Positions 46,244 through 57,750 of a stretch of 64,000 nucleotides of DNA are shown here, in pieces. The DNA comes from Nymphaea colorata. Taxonomy: Eukaryota > Streptophyta > Magnoliopsida > Nymphaeales > Nymphaeaceae. Below the pieces are notes generated by a model. That model worked only from the letters and a program-made list of their open reading frames with translations. It was not told the origin of the DNA and searched no databases. The DNA lies in assembly GCF_008831285.2 (NCBI RefSeq), contig NC_045139.1:10690704-10754703 (forward strand), in the 5' to 3' direction. Numbering within the stretch: the first letter of the stretch is position 1; every line of letters begins with the position of its first letter. The translations under genes were made by a program, and so were the position numbers.

Positions 46244-48167
46244 TATTGGTGAGCCGTCTTCCTGAGGTACAAGGGTCGACCACTTTTTAAGTCTTGTTGA
46301 AGCATTTCCAGAAGAAGCTTCAAATTGCATTATTGAATCCAGAATTGGCTATGCTTAATCCTTTCTCTCTGGTATATGGTACATGTATGTGGCCATCCAC
46401 CTTTCCCATCCTCAACTGGGATATTGGACCGTAAAGGAGCTGCGGCATTGGTAAAGAAACTCCACTCTCCTTTTCTTCGAGGCATTGGCAAGATCAAAGC
46501 TTGTATCTCTATCTTTTCTATGCAAAAACCTTGTGTACTGTAAGGAGAATCACAATGAAGACATGGGTGACCCGTTGAGTTTAAGAAATTTGCCTTCTGG
46601 TGCAATTCACGCCCGCCTCCCTGGCTATGAGAGTGCAGGTCATCGCTGAAGCTAAGGCCAAGGTGTTCGTTTGGCTTGATTTGCCTGTATCTCAAACGGG
46701 ACCGCTTCAATTTGGATTCCGAGGAGTAACATCTCGTGTATTTGTAAACGAATGAAAAGAGTACAGGAAGCGAATGGTGTAACGTAACTCTTAAACGCGT
46801 ACCTTGACTCTCTGTTCTAGAAAAAGAAAGAAAGCGTACATGACGTCGTTTAGAGGCGTTTATCATGTGAATTTATTTGTTAGACTTCTCTCTCTCTATA
46901 TGCGTCCTTTTGTTTGTTTGTTTTTTGTATTTTGTGTTGTATTCCTTTGCGTCTTCCTTTTTTTTTTTTAACTTCTTGTCACAATTTTTGCTAATGAATT
47001 TCTCATTTTATCCTCTTTCTCTCTCTCTTATCTTTTTTTCATAATCAAAACTATTTGAAACTGCCTGGACGGCCATAGCTTTTTTTAGAGGAAGTGTGGG
47101 GATAAATGACAAGAAGATATTGGATCATCAATTTGGAAGAGATGATGGAAGCGGGGGTTCATTTTGGCCATGGTACTAGGAAATGAAATCCTAGAATGGT
47201 ACCTTTCATCTCTGTAAAGTGTAAAGGTATTCATATTACAAATCTTACGTTCGTTTTTTATCAGAAGCCTGTGATTTAGTTTTTGCCCCAGTAAGTAGAG
47301 GAAAACACTTCTTAATAGTTGGTACGAAATAAAAGGCAGCTGATTCGGTAGCATCAGCTGCAATAAGGGCTCGGTGTCAAACTGACAGGCTGGTGAAGAT
47401 TTATTTTTCTATATTGTAAACAATGGATGCACGACACTCCTGTAGGTCTTGCTCCATACTTAGGTCTCAAACAAGCCCTTCAGCGCAAAGATGGGAAAAG
47501 GGAAAGGGCTTTGACTTCTTTGGGTATATTGTTCCTCAAGTTGTCTGAAATTCATAAAGATCTCATGGTCTGCCTATAGAGCTTGTAAGTTGCAACCCTA
47601 TACTATTTGGGACTGAGTATCAAAAGGTGTTCTCTAACATACTTGTTTGCAATAAATACTCGTTCATGAGATTGAGATTGGATTTTGAAACTAGGCAGTG
47701 AGAATAGCAACGCATAATGTTTTGATATGCCGTTTAAGAACACCCTCTAAAATAAGTTTTAAGTGTTTTTAAGTCATCATATGAAATTATCTGATTAAAA
47801 GAGATGAAATTTTACAATGAGGTTGTCAAGATTATGCAGTTGGAATAATAATTACGGAACTCGATATAGAATCGTGATGATGTTTACACAAATAATATGG
47901 AATACCTTATAAACTATGAAAAATTCCTTTGAAGACGTAGAGGCATTTGGATTTAAATTGGCTCTGGTTTGTTATCTCGAGTAAGCATTTGACATGATTC
48001 TTGATTTGTGAACTAATACAGGGACAGTTAATGAAGCCAAGTTAGGTTGTAAAAATTGTTTATAGTGCTTTGCACAATTTTTTTTAGTTAGAATGATCCT
48101 CTTTTTTCAATTTAGCTGAAAGTTTATCACATCGTCGAGTGAAAAGCTTTGCTGGATATGGTGCCAT
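46244..48167. other. SSB 3' UTR and intergenic
   Basis: 46244-46900 is probably SSB 3' UTR and downstream sequence. A 178-codon ORF on the opposite strand here lacks any family resemblance. A SINE fragment is listed separately at 47405-47535. Nothing else recognised. Confidence 0.45.
47405..47535 (+). repeat. 3' fragment of the SINE family at 21711
   Basis: Matches it in order: ACAATGGATGCACGACAC, TCTTGCTCC, AGGTCTCAAAC, GGGAAAGGGCTTTGAC and TTGGGTAT. The tRNA-like head is missing or too worn to see. Confidence 0.5.
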
Positions 48168-48205
48168 TGCACATGGCACTACGCCCACCACACTAACGCC
48201 TCCTT

Positions 48206-48355
48206 GCAACCGCTCTCTCTTGGCTAGGGCTCCGCTCGGGTGTCGTCGCCGTTGGCCAACCCCTCCCTGGGAACTTTCTCGCAACCGCTCTCTCTCAACT
48301 AGGGCTCCGCTCGGGTGTCGTCGCCGTTGGCCAGCGACCCCTCCCAGGCCGGCGG
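48206..48355 (+). repeat. 75-bp tandem duplication in the LINE leader
   Basis: GCAACCGCTCTCTCT starts at 48206 and 48281, each followed by CTAGGGCTCCGCTCGGGTGT and CGTCGCCGTTGGCCA. Resembles promoter monomers found in some LINE 5' UTRs. Confidence 0.8.
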
Positions 48356-48606
48356 GAGGGTGGGGTAGCGTGTGAGGGAGGCAGCTCCTTCTTGCTCGTG
48401 ACAGGCTTTGGGCGTGAGGGCTCATGGAGTGCGAGACGGAAGGAGAGGCCGAGGAAGCAGAGAAACGCCCAAATTGGGAGGCGTGTGTAGATCAGACGGG
48501 CTCGTGTGGAGGGGATCCCAGCAAGAATGGCGGGGGATGAGAGGAGGCTATCCCAATAGGAATGGATTGTGAGACAGAGGAGACGGAGGCATGACTGAAC
48601 CTAAAA

Positions 48607-49470
48607 ATGGGCGCAGACAATGGGGCGCAAGAGGAAAGTAGATGGAAGGGCTCTTGGGCGAAGGTGGTGGACAGTCAGGAGAAGCCACACCTGGGTGAAA
48701 TGGAGGAAGTGCAAGTCAGCTTCGAGGGGGAAAACCCTGCTGTCAGATTCAATGCGGAAGCAATCAAGCATATAGAAGAGCCCTTCAAATTTGTTGTTAT
48801 CGTTGGTCTTTTTGGGGGTGGTGGGAGACTGGGAACGGATTACAGTTATGTTTTTTCATCCTTGAGAAAACAGTAGGGGAAGGTTAAGAACCCACGTTTC
48901 TCCATAGTGGGAAATGGAAGGTTTCTAATTAGAGTTGATATAGAAGCTGCAGAAGTAATTTAGAGAAGGGCATGGAGAGTGGGCGGGCGTACTCTAATCG
49001 CTAGCCGATGGCAGCCTGGTCAAGCGCTGAAGATTAATGTGGTGGAAACGGTTATGCTATGGGTTCAGCTACCCCAGCTACCGATTCACCTATGAAATGA
49101 ATACTGCTATAAGGGCGTAGCGAGGGCCATACGAGGAGAATATGTGGAGGAAGATAGCTGCTCGGGCAAATGGGAGAAGGTTGGTTTTGCAAGGGTGAAG
49201 CTTGAAGTGCCCATCAACTTCTTGCCAGTGCCGTGTGTCTCCCTGGATCTAGGGGACAGTCGACTGATCGTTTAAGAGGTGGTGTATGAGTCGAGGATTT
49301 CCTTTTGTGACTTGTGTGGTGACCTCACGCATACGAGGTCAACATGTAAGAAACTCACAGCGGGAGAGGCAACCCAGCTAACCCCTGGGCCAGGGTTAAA
49401 ATGGCCACAAAAGCTTGGAAGGGGCATCCCCGAAAGACTGGTCTCTCCTTTGCCAAACAGACCAGTTTAG
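48607..49470 (+). pseudogene. LINE ORF1 (DUF4283-type with zinc knuckle), broken
   Basis: Starts MGADNGAQEESRWKGSWA. An RNA-binding-type region includes FKFVVIVGLF, FSSLRKQ, RFSIVGNGRFLIRVD and ASRWQPGQ, with in-frame stops between blocks. A C-x2-C-x4-H-x4-C knuckle follows (FCDLCGDLTHTRSTCK). Typical plant L1 ORF1 layout; at least four stops. Confidence 0.75.
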
Positions 49471-49962
49471 GTGATGAAATAGTAGGAATGAATAGAGGGA
49501 GCGAGAGGAGGTACGCACAATAACTACTCGACAAAAGGAGCAAACCAAGGGGAAAGGAAAGCAAGGCGACAATGGAGAAGGCGCAGCTAAGCACCAACCT
49601 ATGGAGCCGAATCCTCAAGGATCAGGTACTTCTTCCAAAACCTTATCTCCTAACCCTTTTAATGTTTTGGCAAACGATAAGAAGATGGACAACCTTACTT
49701 TTCCTCTCTCCTTTGAATCTGGTAATTCAGTGATGGAGCTGAACCATAGTGGGGTCGAGACTACAGGAACTAGAACCCAGGCTAAAGTGGTGAGAAGCAC
49801 CCGCATTAATGGGTACAAATAGAAGAAACAAAGCCTGCTACCCATTGACGCCTCTCCCCCAGTAGACAAGCCTAAGCTAGGGGAAGGAGAAAACGAATTG
49901 ATCAGGGTTGAACCAAAGAGAAGAAAAGAAAGATATGACTTAATTAAGGAGATAAGTGGTGG

Positions 49963-50412
49963 TTGGCCGGTTACTTCTCTTTTGCTAATGTGACGCAGAT
50001 TTTCCAGATAGTAGCTGTTTACATGCCAAACAACCCCATACTTCGTCGTAATAGCTTTATTGAGTTGGCATTTTTTCTTAATGCTCAAGACATTCCTACT
50101 TTGATCTATGGGGACTTTAATGTTATGCGCAATAGCCTCAACAAAACGGATAAGCCCCCGAATGCTCAAGCTTGTTCTGATTTTAACAGATTTATTCCAT
50201 CTTCCAATCTTAATGAGCTATGTGACAACCAAAGTAACTACACCTGGTCCAATAGACGCCAAGGTAATGATATAATCTTTTGCAAACTTGACTGGGGTTT
50301 AACTAATTTTACTTGGGAAAGACAGACAAACGTTGTTTGTGCTCTTTCAACGTCCCCCAGAGCCACTTTAGACCACAAGGTGATCATGGTGAAGATGGAC
50401 AACCCTCTTTAG
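49963..50412 (+). pseudogene. LINE endonuclease domain, N-terminus missing
   Basis: Contains VAVYMPNNPILRR, IPTLIYGDFNVMRN (the GDFN motif), SDFNRFIPSSNLNEL, YTWSNRR, KLDWGL and a C-terminal LDHKVIMVKM in place of SDH. The usual N-terminal motifs with the catalytic Asn and Glu are not found between the ORF1 end and this point, suggesting an internal deletion near 49930-49960. Confidence 0.7.
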
Positions 50413-50505
50413 CAGAATAGAAACACTAGACGGTTCAGAATCATAAAACCTTGGATGATGACTAGGGATGGCTGCCAGGTTATTAGTGAAGCATGAAGGG
50501 CCGAG

Positions 50506-52450
50506 GTGCAGGGGTGTCCCATGCTGCGGGTCCTTCGAAAACTTGAGGTGGTCAAGTGCGGTCTAATATCCTGGAACAAAAATTCTTTTGGGCGTATTAA
50601 GGACAACATAAAGTCACTTCAATGTCACCTCAGGCAAGCACAAGCTAATAGTGAGGCTGGGGATGGGTGGGCAACGAGGGAAGATGAATCCATCAAGAGA
50701 GAGCTGGAAAAGGCTTTACACTTGGAAGAGATCATGTGGAAGGAAAAGTCGAGAGTCAAGTGGTTGTTAGATGGGGACAAAAACACGTGATTCATTCAAA
50801 CTATTGCCAACAATAGATCTAGAAAGAACCGCATTGCTGATCTTGAGGTGGCTGGACAAACTCTCTCTTCTATCAATAGCGTTCTGGAAGCAGCTAGCAA
50901 CCATTTTGAATGTTTCCTTAATGAGGCTACAACTAATGGTGAAATCCCTAGTGATATCGGGCAAGGAGAATTTGTCTCTGCGGAAGAGAACGCCTCCCTC
51001 CTGCAACCAGTCACCTATGTGGAGGTCAAGGAAGCTGTTATGTCTCTAGACAAGGACAGTGCTCCGGGGCCTGATGGTTGTCCGTTTTTTTTTTTATCAA
51101 ATCATGTAGGAGGAGATTTGCCAGGATATTTGGAGAGTGGTGGACAATTTTTTCAAATTTGGGAAGTTGGTGCGTAGTTTGAACAAGACCTACTTGATGC
51201 TCATCCCTAAGAAAAGAGGAGGTTCTTGGATCGATGATTTTAGACCCATTGCCCTATGCAATAGTCTTTACAAGGTGATTGTTAAAGTAATGGTGCAGTG
51301 CATGAAGAACATCCTTCCTCGCTTGATCGGGATAACTCAAGGGGCTTTTGTCAAATCTAGGGTGATCCACGATCAGATTGCCATGGCCAATGAGTTGGTT
51401 CACCTTTTTGATAGTAGGAAAGAGGTCGTAGCCTATCTCAAACTCGATATCTCTAAAGCGTATGATAGAGTGTCTTGGAGATTCATGCAGAACAACCTCC
51501 TTTATCTAGGATTTCACCCATCCTGGGTGGAAAAAATCATGCTTTGTGTCTTCTCTGCCTCCTATACAGTGTTGATTAATGGTGATGTAGAGAGAAACTT
51601 CACAGCTGCGAGGGGTGTTAGGCAAGGCGATCTGATGTCCACCTACCTTTTCATACTTGTAATGGAAATGGCGGCCAGATATCTTAAGGGACAAATTATG
51701 AAGAGGGCCATTCTCCTACCATACTCAATTAGAGTTATTCCTGATGTTCACTGCTTAATGTTTGCTGATGATCTTCTCCTCTTTAGCGTTGCTATAGTTA
51801 AATCGATAACCAATATCAAGAGGGTCCTGAGCCAACTTGAAGAAAGAATAAGATTCATGATCAATAACTCTAAGTCTTTTCTTTTCACTTTCAACGTGGA
51901 GACTCCCCTTGAGCAAAGGTTAGCCAACCTTGGAGGCTGGCAGACAGTTAAGCTACCTTTGGATTACTTGGGTGTTCCTCTCTTTACGGGAAACTTAAAT
52001 TCAAACTTTTGCGCAGGTTTGAATGCTAAATTCTAGAAGAAGATGACACCTTGGAAAACCCAACTCCTATCCTATGCAGGACGTGCTTGTCTTATCACCC
52101 ATAACCTAAGCTCCATGGGTAACTTTTGGATGCAATCTTTCTCTCTCCCCAACGAAGTACTAAAGAAGCTGGAGCGATGCATGGTTGGATTCCTGTGGGC
52201 TGATACTGAGGTTAACCGGCACATCCACCAAATAGCCTGGAATTCTTTGTGCAAGCCCAAGGCAGAAGGTGGCATTGGTTTATGCCTTCTTGAGGAAGTG
52301 AATATTTCCCTCCTAGCGAGCAAACTTTGCTCTTCTTTTAATAATAACTCTCTTTTTGCACAATGGATAAGAGCTACATATCTCAAATCCAACAGTTTGT
52401 GGACTGTGCGTAAACCTTGGAGGGGATCTTGGGCTTGGAAAAGCTTATGA
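50506..52450 (+). pseudogene. LINE reverse transcriptase, frameshifted
   Basis: VKEAVMSLDKDSAPGPDGCP leads in, then the frame changes at a T run (51086-51096). The main block from 51137 reads NKTYLMLIPKK, DFRPIALCNSLYK, YLKLDISKAYDRVSW, GVRQGDLMSTYLFIL and MFADDLLLFS with the FADD catalytic motif. A stop at 52034-52036 interrupts the frame before MTPWKTQLLSYAGRACLI. Clear non-LTR RT. Confidence 0.85.
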
Positions 52451-52477
52451 AAAGGTTGGAATAAGATAGCAAATTAG

Positions 52478-52960
52478 GTGAGGTGGAAGATTGGAGATGG
52501 TAATTCTGTTTTCTTCTGGTCCGACTGGTGGCATGACGAAATTCTAGTGAATTCAATTAGTGGAGAGGAGTATGGTGTCATAGTTGATCAATTGAAACTT
52601 TCTGTTGCCGAAGTTAGGAGTTTGGGTGAGGCTAGACTAGCACTGCCAAGCAAGGCATTAGTAGGTGTATCCAACTTGCTAATGAGACTGACAAACTTGT
52701 TAGTAGTGCTACTAAACTCAAGGATTTTTCCTCTAGATCGAGTTGGGATGCCATAAGACAGAATGGTAGTCAGGAAGGTTGGCGAAAGCGTATTTGGAAC
52801 AATCACATCCCAGCTAGAGCAAATTGGATCACCTACATCGCCAACCATATGAGACTGACCAGTCAAGACAGATTACAAAGACATGGAGTTCATTTGGCAA
52901 ACAGATGCCATTTATGCAAAAGAGAGGATGGCAGAGACCAGATGTGTCAATATGGGGAAA
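52478..52960 (+). pseudogene. LINE C-terminal zf-RVT region, frameshifted
   Basis: RWKIGDGNSVFFWSDWW opens the region. In a second frame, WRKRIWNNHIPARANW, DRLQRHGVHLANRCHLC follow, matching the zf-RVT tail of plant L1 elements. Confidence 0.75.
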
Positions 52961-53261
52961 GGAATGGCAGAGATGATGGTGGTTAATGCTTTCTTTTGTT
53001 TTCTAATATTGTTTCTGGTTTTAGCCTTTGCCTTTTTCATGAGCTTAAACGATGGTGGGAATTTTAGGCATTCTGGTGGCGGGTTTTTGGGGCAGCTGGG
53101 TTATGCTTACCTGGGCTTTGGGTTTTTTCCCTGTGATGTGGCTGTTTCACAGCTTTGTGTAAATTTTTTCTTTTGTCCTGTACATATCTTAATTTTTCTG
53201 TAATAAAAGGATATGAGCCTACCTCCCAGCAACTGTTTATTGGCACTGCATATGGCACTAC

Positions 53262-55579
53262 ACCTTGGAACTTGGTCAGATTGATTTTTGATGCTGAAAT
53301 TTTGTTCTAATCATAATGGGCATAGAGTTCATGGCAGGGATCTAAAGACTGGTACGTATGTCAAGGAGGCGTTTGGCGCAATTGATGGGTGGGTGCTAGT
53401 AGGCGACCAGTTTCTATTTCAACTCTCTGTACTGTAAAAGTGAAGTCATTGACATGCAAATTGAAGCATGGTATAAAGGTTACACCTAGAGACACCAAAA
53501 ACTGACTGTAGGGATGAGTGGATGGGGACTTTAGCCTTCAATGAGAAGATGGCTCTCCCTTGGAAAGACTAGTAATTATGATATTTAATGTGGAATCACA
53601 TAAGGCTTTCATATAAATCCTTAGCATTTTTGTACAATTGGAATGTTCTAAAGATTGTGTCGTTTTCTTACTATTTATATTGGAAAATGTGATGGACAAA
53701 TTTATTAGCTTATGAAGATGGTGTAGATTGATATTATCTTAAAGGGCATCATGTCTCCACTGATTGTGTGGTGTCATTAATTGCAGATAATAAAATGCTG
53801 TTATTTGTCACTGAAAGTGATAATTTTTTGCCATAACATTACCTAGATCTTTAAGGTCTGCTTAAGTTGGAGTATATTCATGAAACACATATTTAAATGT
53901 TTCATGAATCTATCACAATTTTTTGAGTAGGTATATGGAACAATAATATATTGTTACTGTTACCAAATGACCTCTTTATAAGTTTGGAAAACCTTTTTAT
54001 CAATCTCATGAAAAAACTAAAGAAATTACTATGATTTGGCGGTATGACTGCATTTTTAAATGGAAACCAAGGATGATTAGAAAGTTAAGCTTCTACTTAA
54101 CAGTTGAAATACATAAACAACTACATCCACCATAAAATCCTTTTTCATCCTCATCTTTCATGTTGAGTTCATCTCTTTCAAAATACTGATTTAAAATACT
54201 TTGAAAAAGAAGAATGAATTTATCAATTAACTCTAATAAGCAATCAGTTCAAGAAAAAAACAACATTTCTATTTAACCACAGCAAAGAACATTCAGGGTC
54301 TGTTTGGCAAATGAAACAATACTTAAATGTTACATGATTATGCTCCAAAAGTTAGGTCCAAAACTTTTGAAATAGGTTCACACAACAATTACAAGCTGTT
54401 GCATTTGTCGAACGGACCCTTACAGACCAAATAACTAAAGAGCCTGATCTTGGCAGAAATCTGAACTCTGGCTGATGCAAGCAAGTTTGATGTAGAGGAA
54501 TTTCAGTGCTGTTTGATGGGCAGAATAATTTCTTACTCTGAGTAAACTCAAAGATATTCTTGTCGTACTACACAACGAGACAACAAACATGACAACAATT
54601 TCGCTTGTCATACTACTTTTTGGCTTGATTAAAATGTAAGAAAACTTGTTAGGATTTAACAGGTTAGAATCTTTTCCCCTAAACTTTTGCGCCCTGAAAA
54701 AGTACATCCAGAAAAGATAAATCTATCTATCAAACAACCTTTCAACAAAAGACATTCTGAGGTTGCAATTGAGTCTGAGACTGGGAATTAAAGTCAGTTC
54801 AGTTGCTTTTGGACTGTAGCCTTTCTATTGAATTTTTTGGTACAATATCTCGATCCTGACCTTAATGCAGTGACAGAAACGCTTCTTCAAGGAATCCCAT
54901 TAGGTCGAGCATTTGGGCACCAACAACACCCAATGTTACATTTATCTCCTTATTCCCAACAGAAAAAGTTTTCGGTAATGCAGGTGAGCAGGAAGATTAA
55001 TCCCATCGCTGGGGGAGTTCAATTAGCCAAAATGAATTTATAGATTCACGGATTCCTAGTGTTTGAATTGGCACATTTGCATAAAAATGGCAGCAGGGTC
55101 TGCTTGGAAATTTTTTTGTCACAAATTGGAAGGAATTTTTTTTCCAAAAAAGAGAGCAGCAAAACCGATGCATGTGATAGACGACTAGCGACGTCCAAAG
55201 AGAGGATGACTGCACAAGAGACGAGAGAAAGTTACACTGTGTGCAGTGAAGGAAGGAAGAGCATTTTGATAATTTATTAAAAAGAAATGTCCTTCACAGA
55301 TTTTTTATTTTTTTCAATTTTAATTTTGTCTTTACAAAAAGTTTTCTTTTTCAATGTGAACTAAGGTTATTTTAGTCATTAACTATTCTGGCCCATGAAA
55401 AATCAATATGGCAGATATAACCAGGTTCGCGAGGAGACAGATAACTAGTTGGGAGGCCAATCTAGCATAGAGAAAGAACAAAAAAAGATGAAGATGAAGA
55501 TGCTGACCTTACAGAAGCAGGGAACCAAAAGTCAAGGATGAAGAAACAATCTTTTTACAGTAAACACCAAGGACACAAT
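53262..55579. other. Intergenic, no supported gene
   Basis: AT-rich. Contains a foldback MITE (54295-54420) and a palindromic CATGAAACAC/GTTTCATG stretch near 53880-53910. ORFs are short and unassigned. Confidence 0.45.
54295..54420. mobile_element. Foldback MITE, 126 bp
   Basis: Ends AGGGTCTGTTTGGCAAATGA and (reversed) AGGGTCCGTTCGACAAATGC are near-identical 23-bp inverted repeats. No certain target duplication. Confidence 0.65.
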
Positions 55580-56048
55580 TTAATGAAACAACCAGACTCT
55601 GTCCAGAAGGACGGTGGACCCTCTTAGAGCGTCCATACTTCTGTGCCAGTACAGCGAGCCCACAACAATCTTTTTATGTGTGTGAGTTGCTGACTTAAAA
55701 AGAGGAAGCCCTGAAGGGCACAGCTCAAACAGGCAAAACTTAGGGTGCATTGTAAGGCATCTCTTTGGTTCCACTTGTGGGGAGGTATGTTTCTCTATTG
55801 TGAGAAGTGTCGATCCTGAAACACATAGAGATCTCGCTACTAGATACCAATACAGAGTGAAATTTAATCCTCCCACTCACCCGGATTTAAAAAACTAGGG
55901 AAAAAGAAGTTTGAAAAGAAAATTTACTTTCCGACTTCTCACAAGTTTCACAAGCATTCTCATTATTGCTGCTGCCAGTCTGTGTAACTATTTGAAGCTT
56001 TTTAATTAATACAGCAACTGCCAACAATCCAAGCAACTTTGTTTTCAT
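55580..56048 (-). CDS. Tentative small protein, two exons, unknown family
   Basis: A minus-strand model joins 56048-55928 and 55815-55580 across a 112-base T-rich GT-AG intron, in frame, to 118 residues. The N-terminus MKTKLLGLLAVAVLIKKLQ is hydrophobic and could be a signal or anchor. It is followed by ACETCEKSE and then, in exon 2, RCLTMHPKFCLFELCPSGLP, so Cys pairs fall on both sides of the splice. I do not recognise the family. Support is limited to the clean small intron, the frame match and the Cys pattern; it could be chance or the leader of a longer gene. Confidence 0.3.
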
Positions 56049-56680
56049 CTTTATGCAAATTCCACCAAAGATTGGGCACCCAGCGCTCAATGGTAACGAA
56101 TAGAGTTCAAACAGGTTTCTAAGAAGGAAAGAAAGAAGAAAAGGTCCTGCTCATTAACGAGGAATTCTTGCACTCTGGAATACTCTTCTGCGAGCGAGAC
56201 GGAAGTCGAAGAAATTGACACAGTTTTAAACTCTTGAGGTTTTATCATGAGAGTTCCAGATGCCAACCTTTAAGGGGAGGAAATTCCAACGTTCTCAGAT
56301 CACTTGGTCTGAAAATAAATTTTCTGGTTTTTGGCGTTCTTCATATTCTTTTCTGTGAATGCCAGCAATTCGCCAAGATTTCTCCAATAAAAACCAAAAA
56401 AACTAAAACTACGACGTTCTCAGACTCTCCCTTGCCATGATTTTCTATGAATGAAATCTGTGGCTACCATCAAAGCTGACAAGAAGATAAAGAGCCACAA
56501 GTTAGCAATAAATTGATATTGAATTTAACTTCTACAACAGCACAATGACATCCGCTTTTTAATACCCAACAAAGAAGAGAAAAGGATTTATTGAGTTAAT
56601 CCCAGCTGCAACTCTATGATGGTAGCCCCAAGTCAAAAAAGCAAAAGCAGTGGCAGCAAATAGAACAGAGAAGGGGGTGA

Positions 56681-57469
56681 CTACAAATGGCATCCAAGGC
56701 AGTTACAGGTCTTGGGGACGAAAGAACAGAGGCCAAAGGGTCTGTTAGGCATGTTGCAGGCGATGGCGTAGCAGCAAGGTGTGAGCAAACAAAAGTGTCT
56801 TCCTCCAGTGCAGCATGTGCAGAGAGCACAAACCTGAAAATTTCCAAGTCTCCTCCTGCTCTCGTTGAAAACTGGCCTTATCTCTGCTCCTCCAACCGGC
56901 ACAAGATCTGCTGAAGATGCGTTGGAGTGGACCTTCGATCCATTGAGAAAGAAGAAAGTCAATTCTCGAGCAAAAAAAAAGAAAAGAAAAGAAATCACCA
57001 CTTTATCCAGCAGGAAGTGAAGATATTGTCATCACTTTATCATAGAACTGCATATTGAACACATCAAGGGATGCTGCTGCAAAACACGATTCTACTAATC
57101 GAAAAGCATTTTTCAATCATTGAGAAAGTTGAGTTTCAGAAAGAAGATGTTCCCTTCACTATGAAACAAAATCTGTCCCAAATAGTCACCATAAGACCAC
57201 AATTCCCAGAAAGTGCAGAAACAGGAACACCCACAAGAAGGAAAAAGGCAAAAGCGACATGTAGGACTATAGCCATCATGAAGCTCATCACTCTTTCCTG
57301 CCACTAGCTTGAATTTTGCATAAAATAGAGACAGACCCATTTTGAGAACAACAAACAAGAATGCCAGCAACCTCCGAAAGAAACTCACCAGGGAACAGCC
57401 TCCATGGTTAAAGACAGAAGCAGCAAGCAGCAGCAGCAGAAGGAGGTGTTTGAAGACTCGAATACCCAT
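56681..57469 (-). CDS. Secreted Cys-rich small protein of unknown function
   Basis: Two exons on the minus strand: 57469-57389 and 56932-56681, GT-AG, 110 residues. Exon 1 is a signal peptide (MGIRVFKHLLLLLLLAASVF). Exon 2 begins VHSNASSADLVPVGG, and the C-terminal half carries 12 Cys in a dense pattern: FQVCALCTCC, HFCLLTPCCYAIACN, NRPFGLCSF, KTCNCLGCHL. This matches a plant family of conserved secreted or anchored small proteins that I recall as carrying a DUF7866-type domain; I am unsure of the number. Role unknown. The acceptor before VHSN is not strongly pyrimidine-rich, so the exon 2 start could shift by a few residues. Reading through the intron gives a longer spurious ORF. Confidence 0.8.
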
Positions 57470-57730
57470 GGCCTCAACTGCGGAAGCACCAACAGATGCA
57501 TAAAAGCATATAAGCTTTGCAGAAGAGCTGAAGTGAGAAAGTGAGAGTTCAAAAGTTGTGGGAACAACAAAGAATCGGGAGTGTATGATTGCGAGATATG
57601 GGGACTGATGTGTGGTCTTCCTTCCTTCCTTTTTTTTGTTGAATTTTCTATGAAACCATAGTTGAGAGCTTCTATAATTCATATCTGTGCACGAAAAGTT
57701 TGGAATTTCAAACCCATGCTTCAATCTTAC

Positions 57731-57750
57731 GGGGGGGGGGGGGGGGGGGG
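57731..57750. repeat. Run of 20 G
   Basis: Twenty consecutive G on the plus strand, about 260 bases upstream of the minus-strand Cys-rich gene. Confidence 0.95.

Larger units (their letters stand above)
48183..53246 (+). mobile_element. L1-type LINE, near full length, inactive
   Basis: About 5.06 kb. Flanks TGCACATGGCACTAC (48168-48182) and TGCATATGGCACTAC (53247-53261) match at 14 of 15 bases and are the target duplication. It holds, in order, a GC-rich 5' leader with a tandem repeat, an ORF1 region with a zinc knuckle, part of an endonuclease, a reverse transcriptase and a C-terminal zinc-binding region. The 3' end is T/G-rich (GGGCTTTGGGTTTTTTCCC) with AATAAAAGG just before the duplication; there is no clear poly(A). 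Many stops and frame breaks make it immobile. Confidence 0.9.

Noticed and set aside
46330-46866. 178-codon ORF on the minus strand
   Set aside because: It lies opposite the probable SSB 3' UTR, has no recognisable domain and its composition is not coding-like. It starts with a common ATG and no leader.
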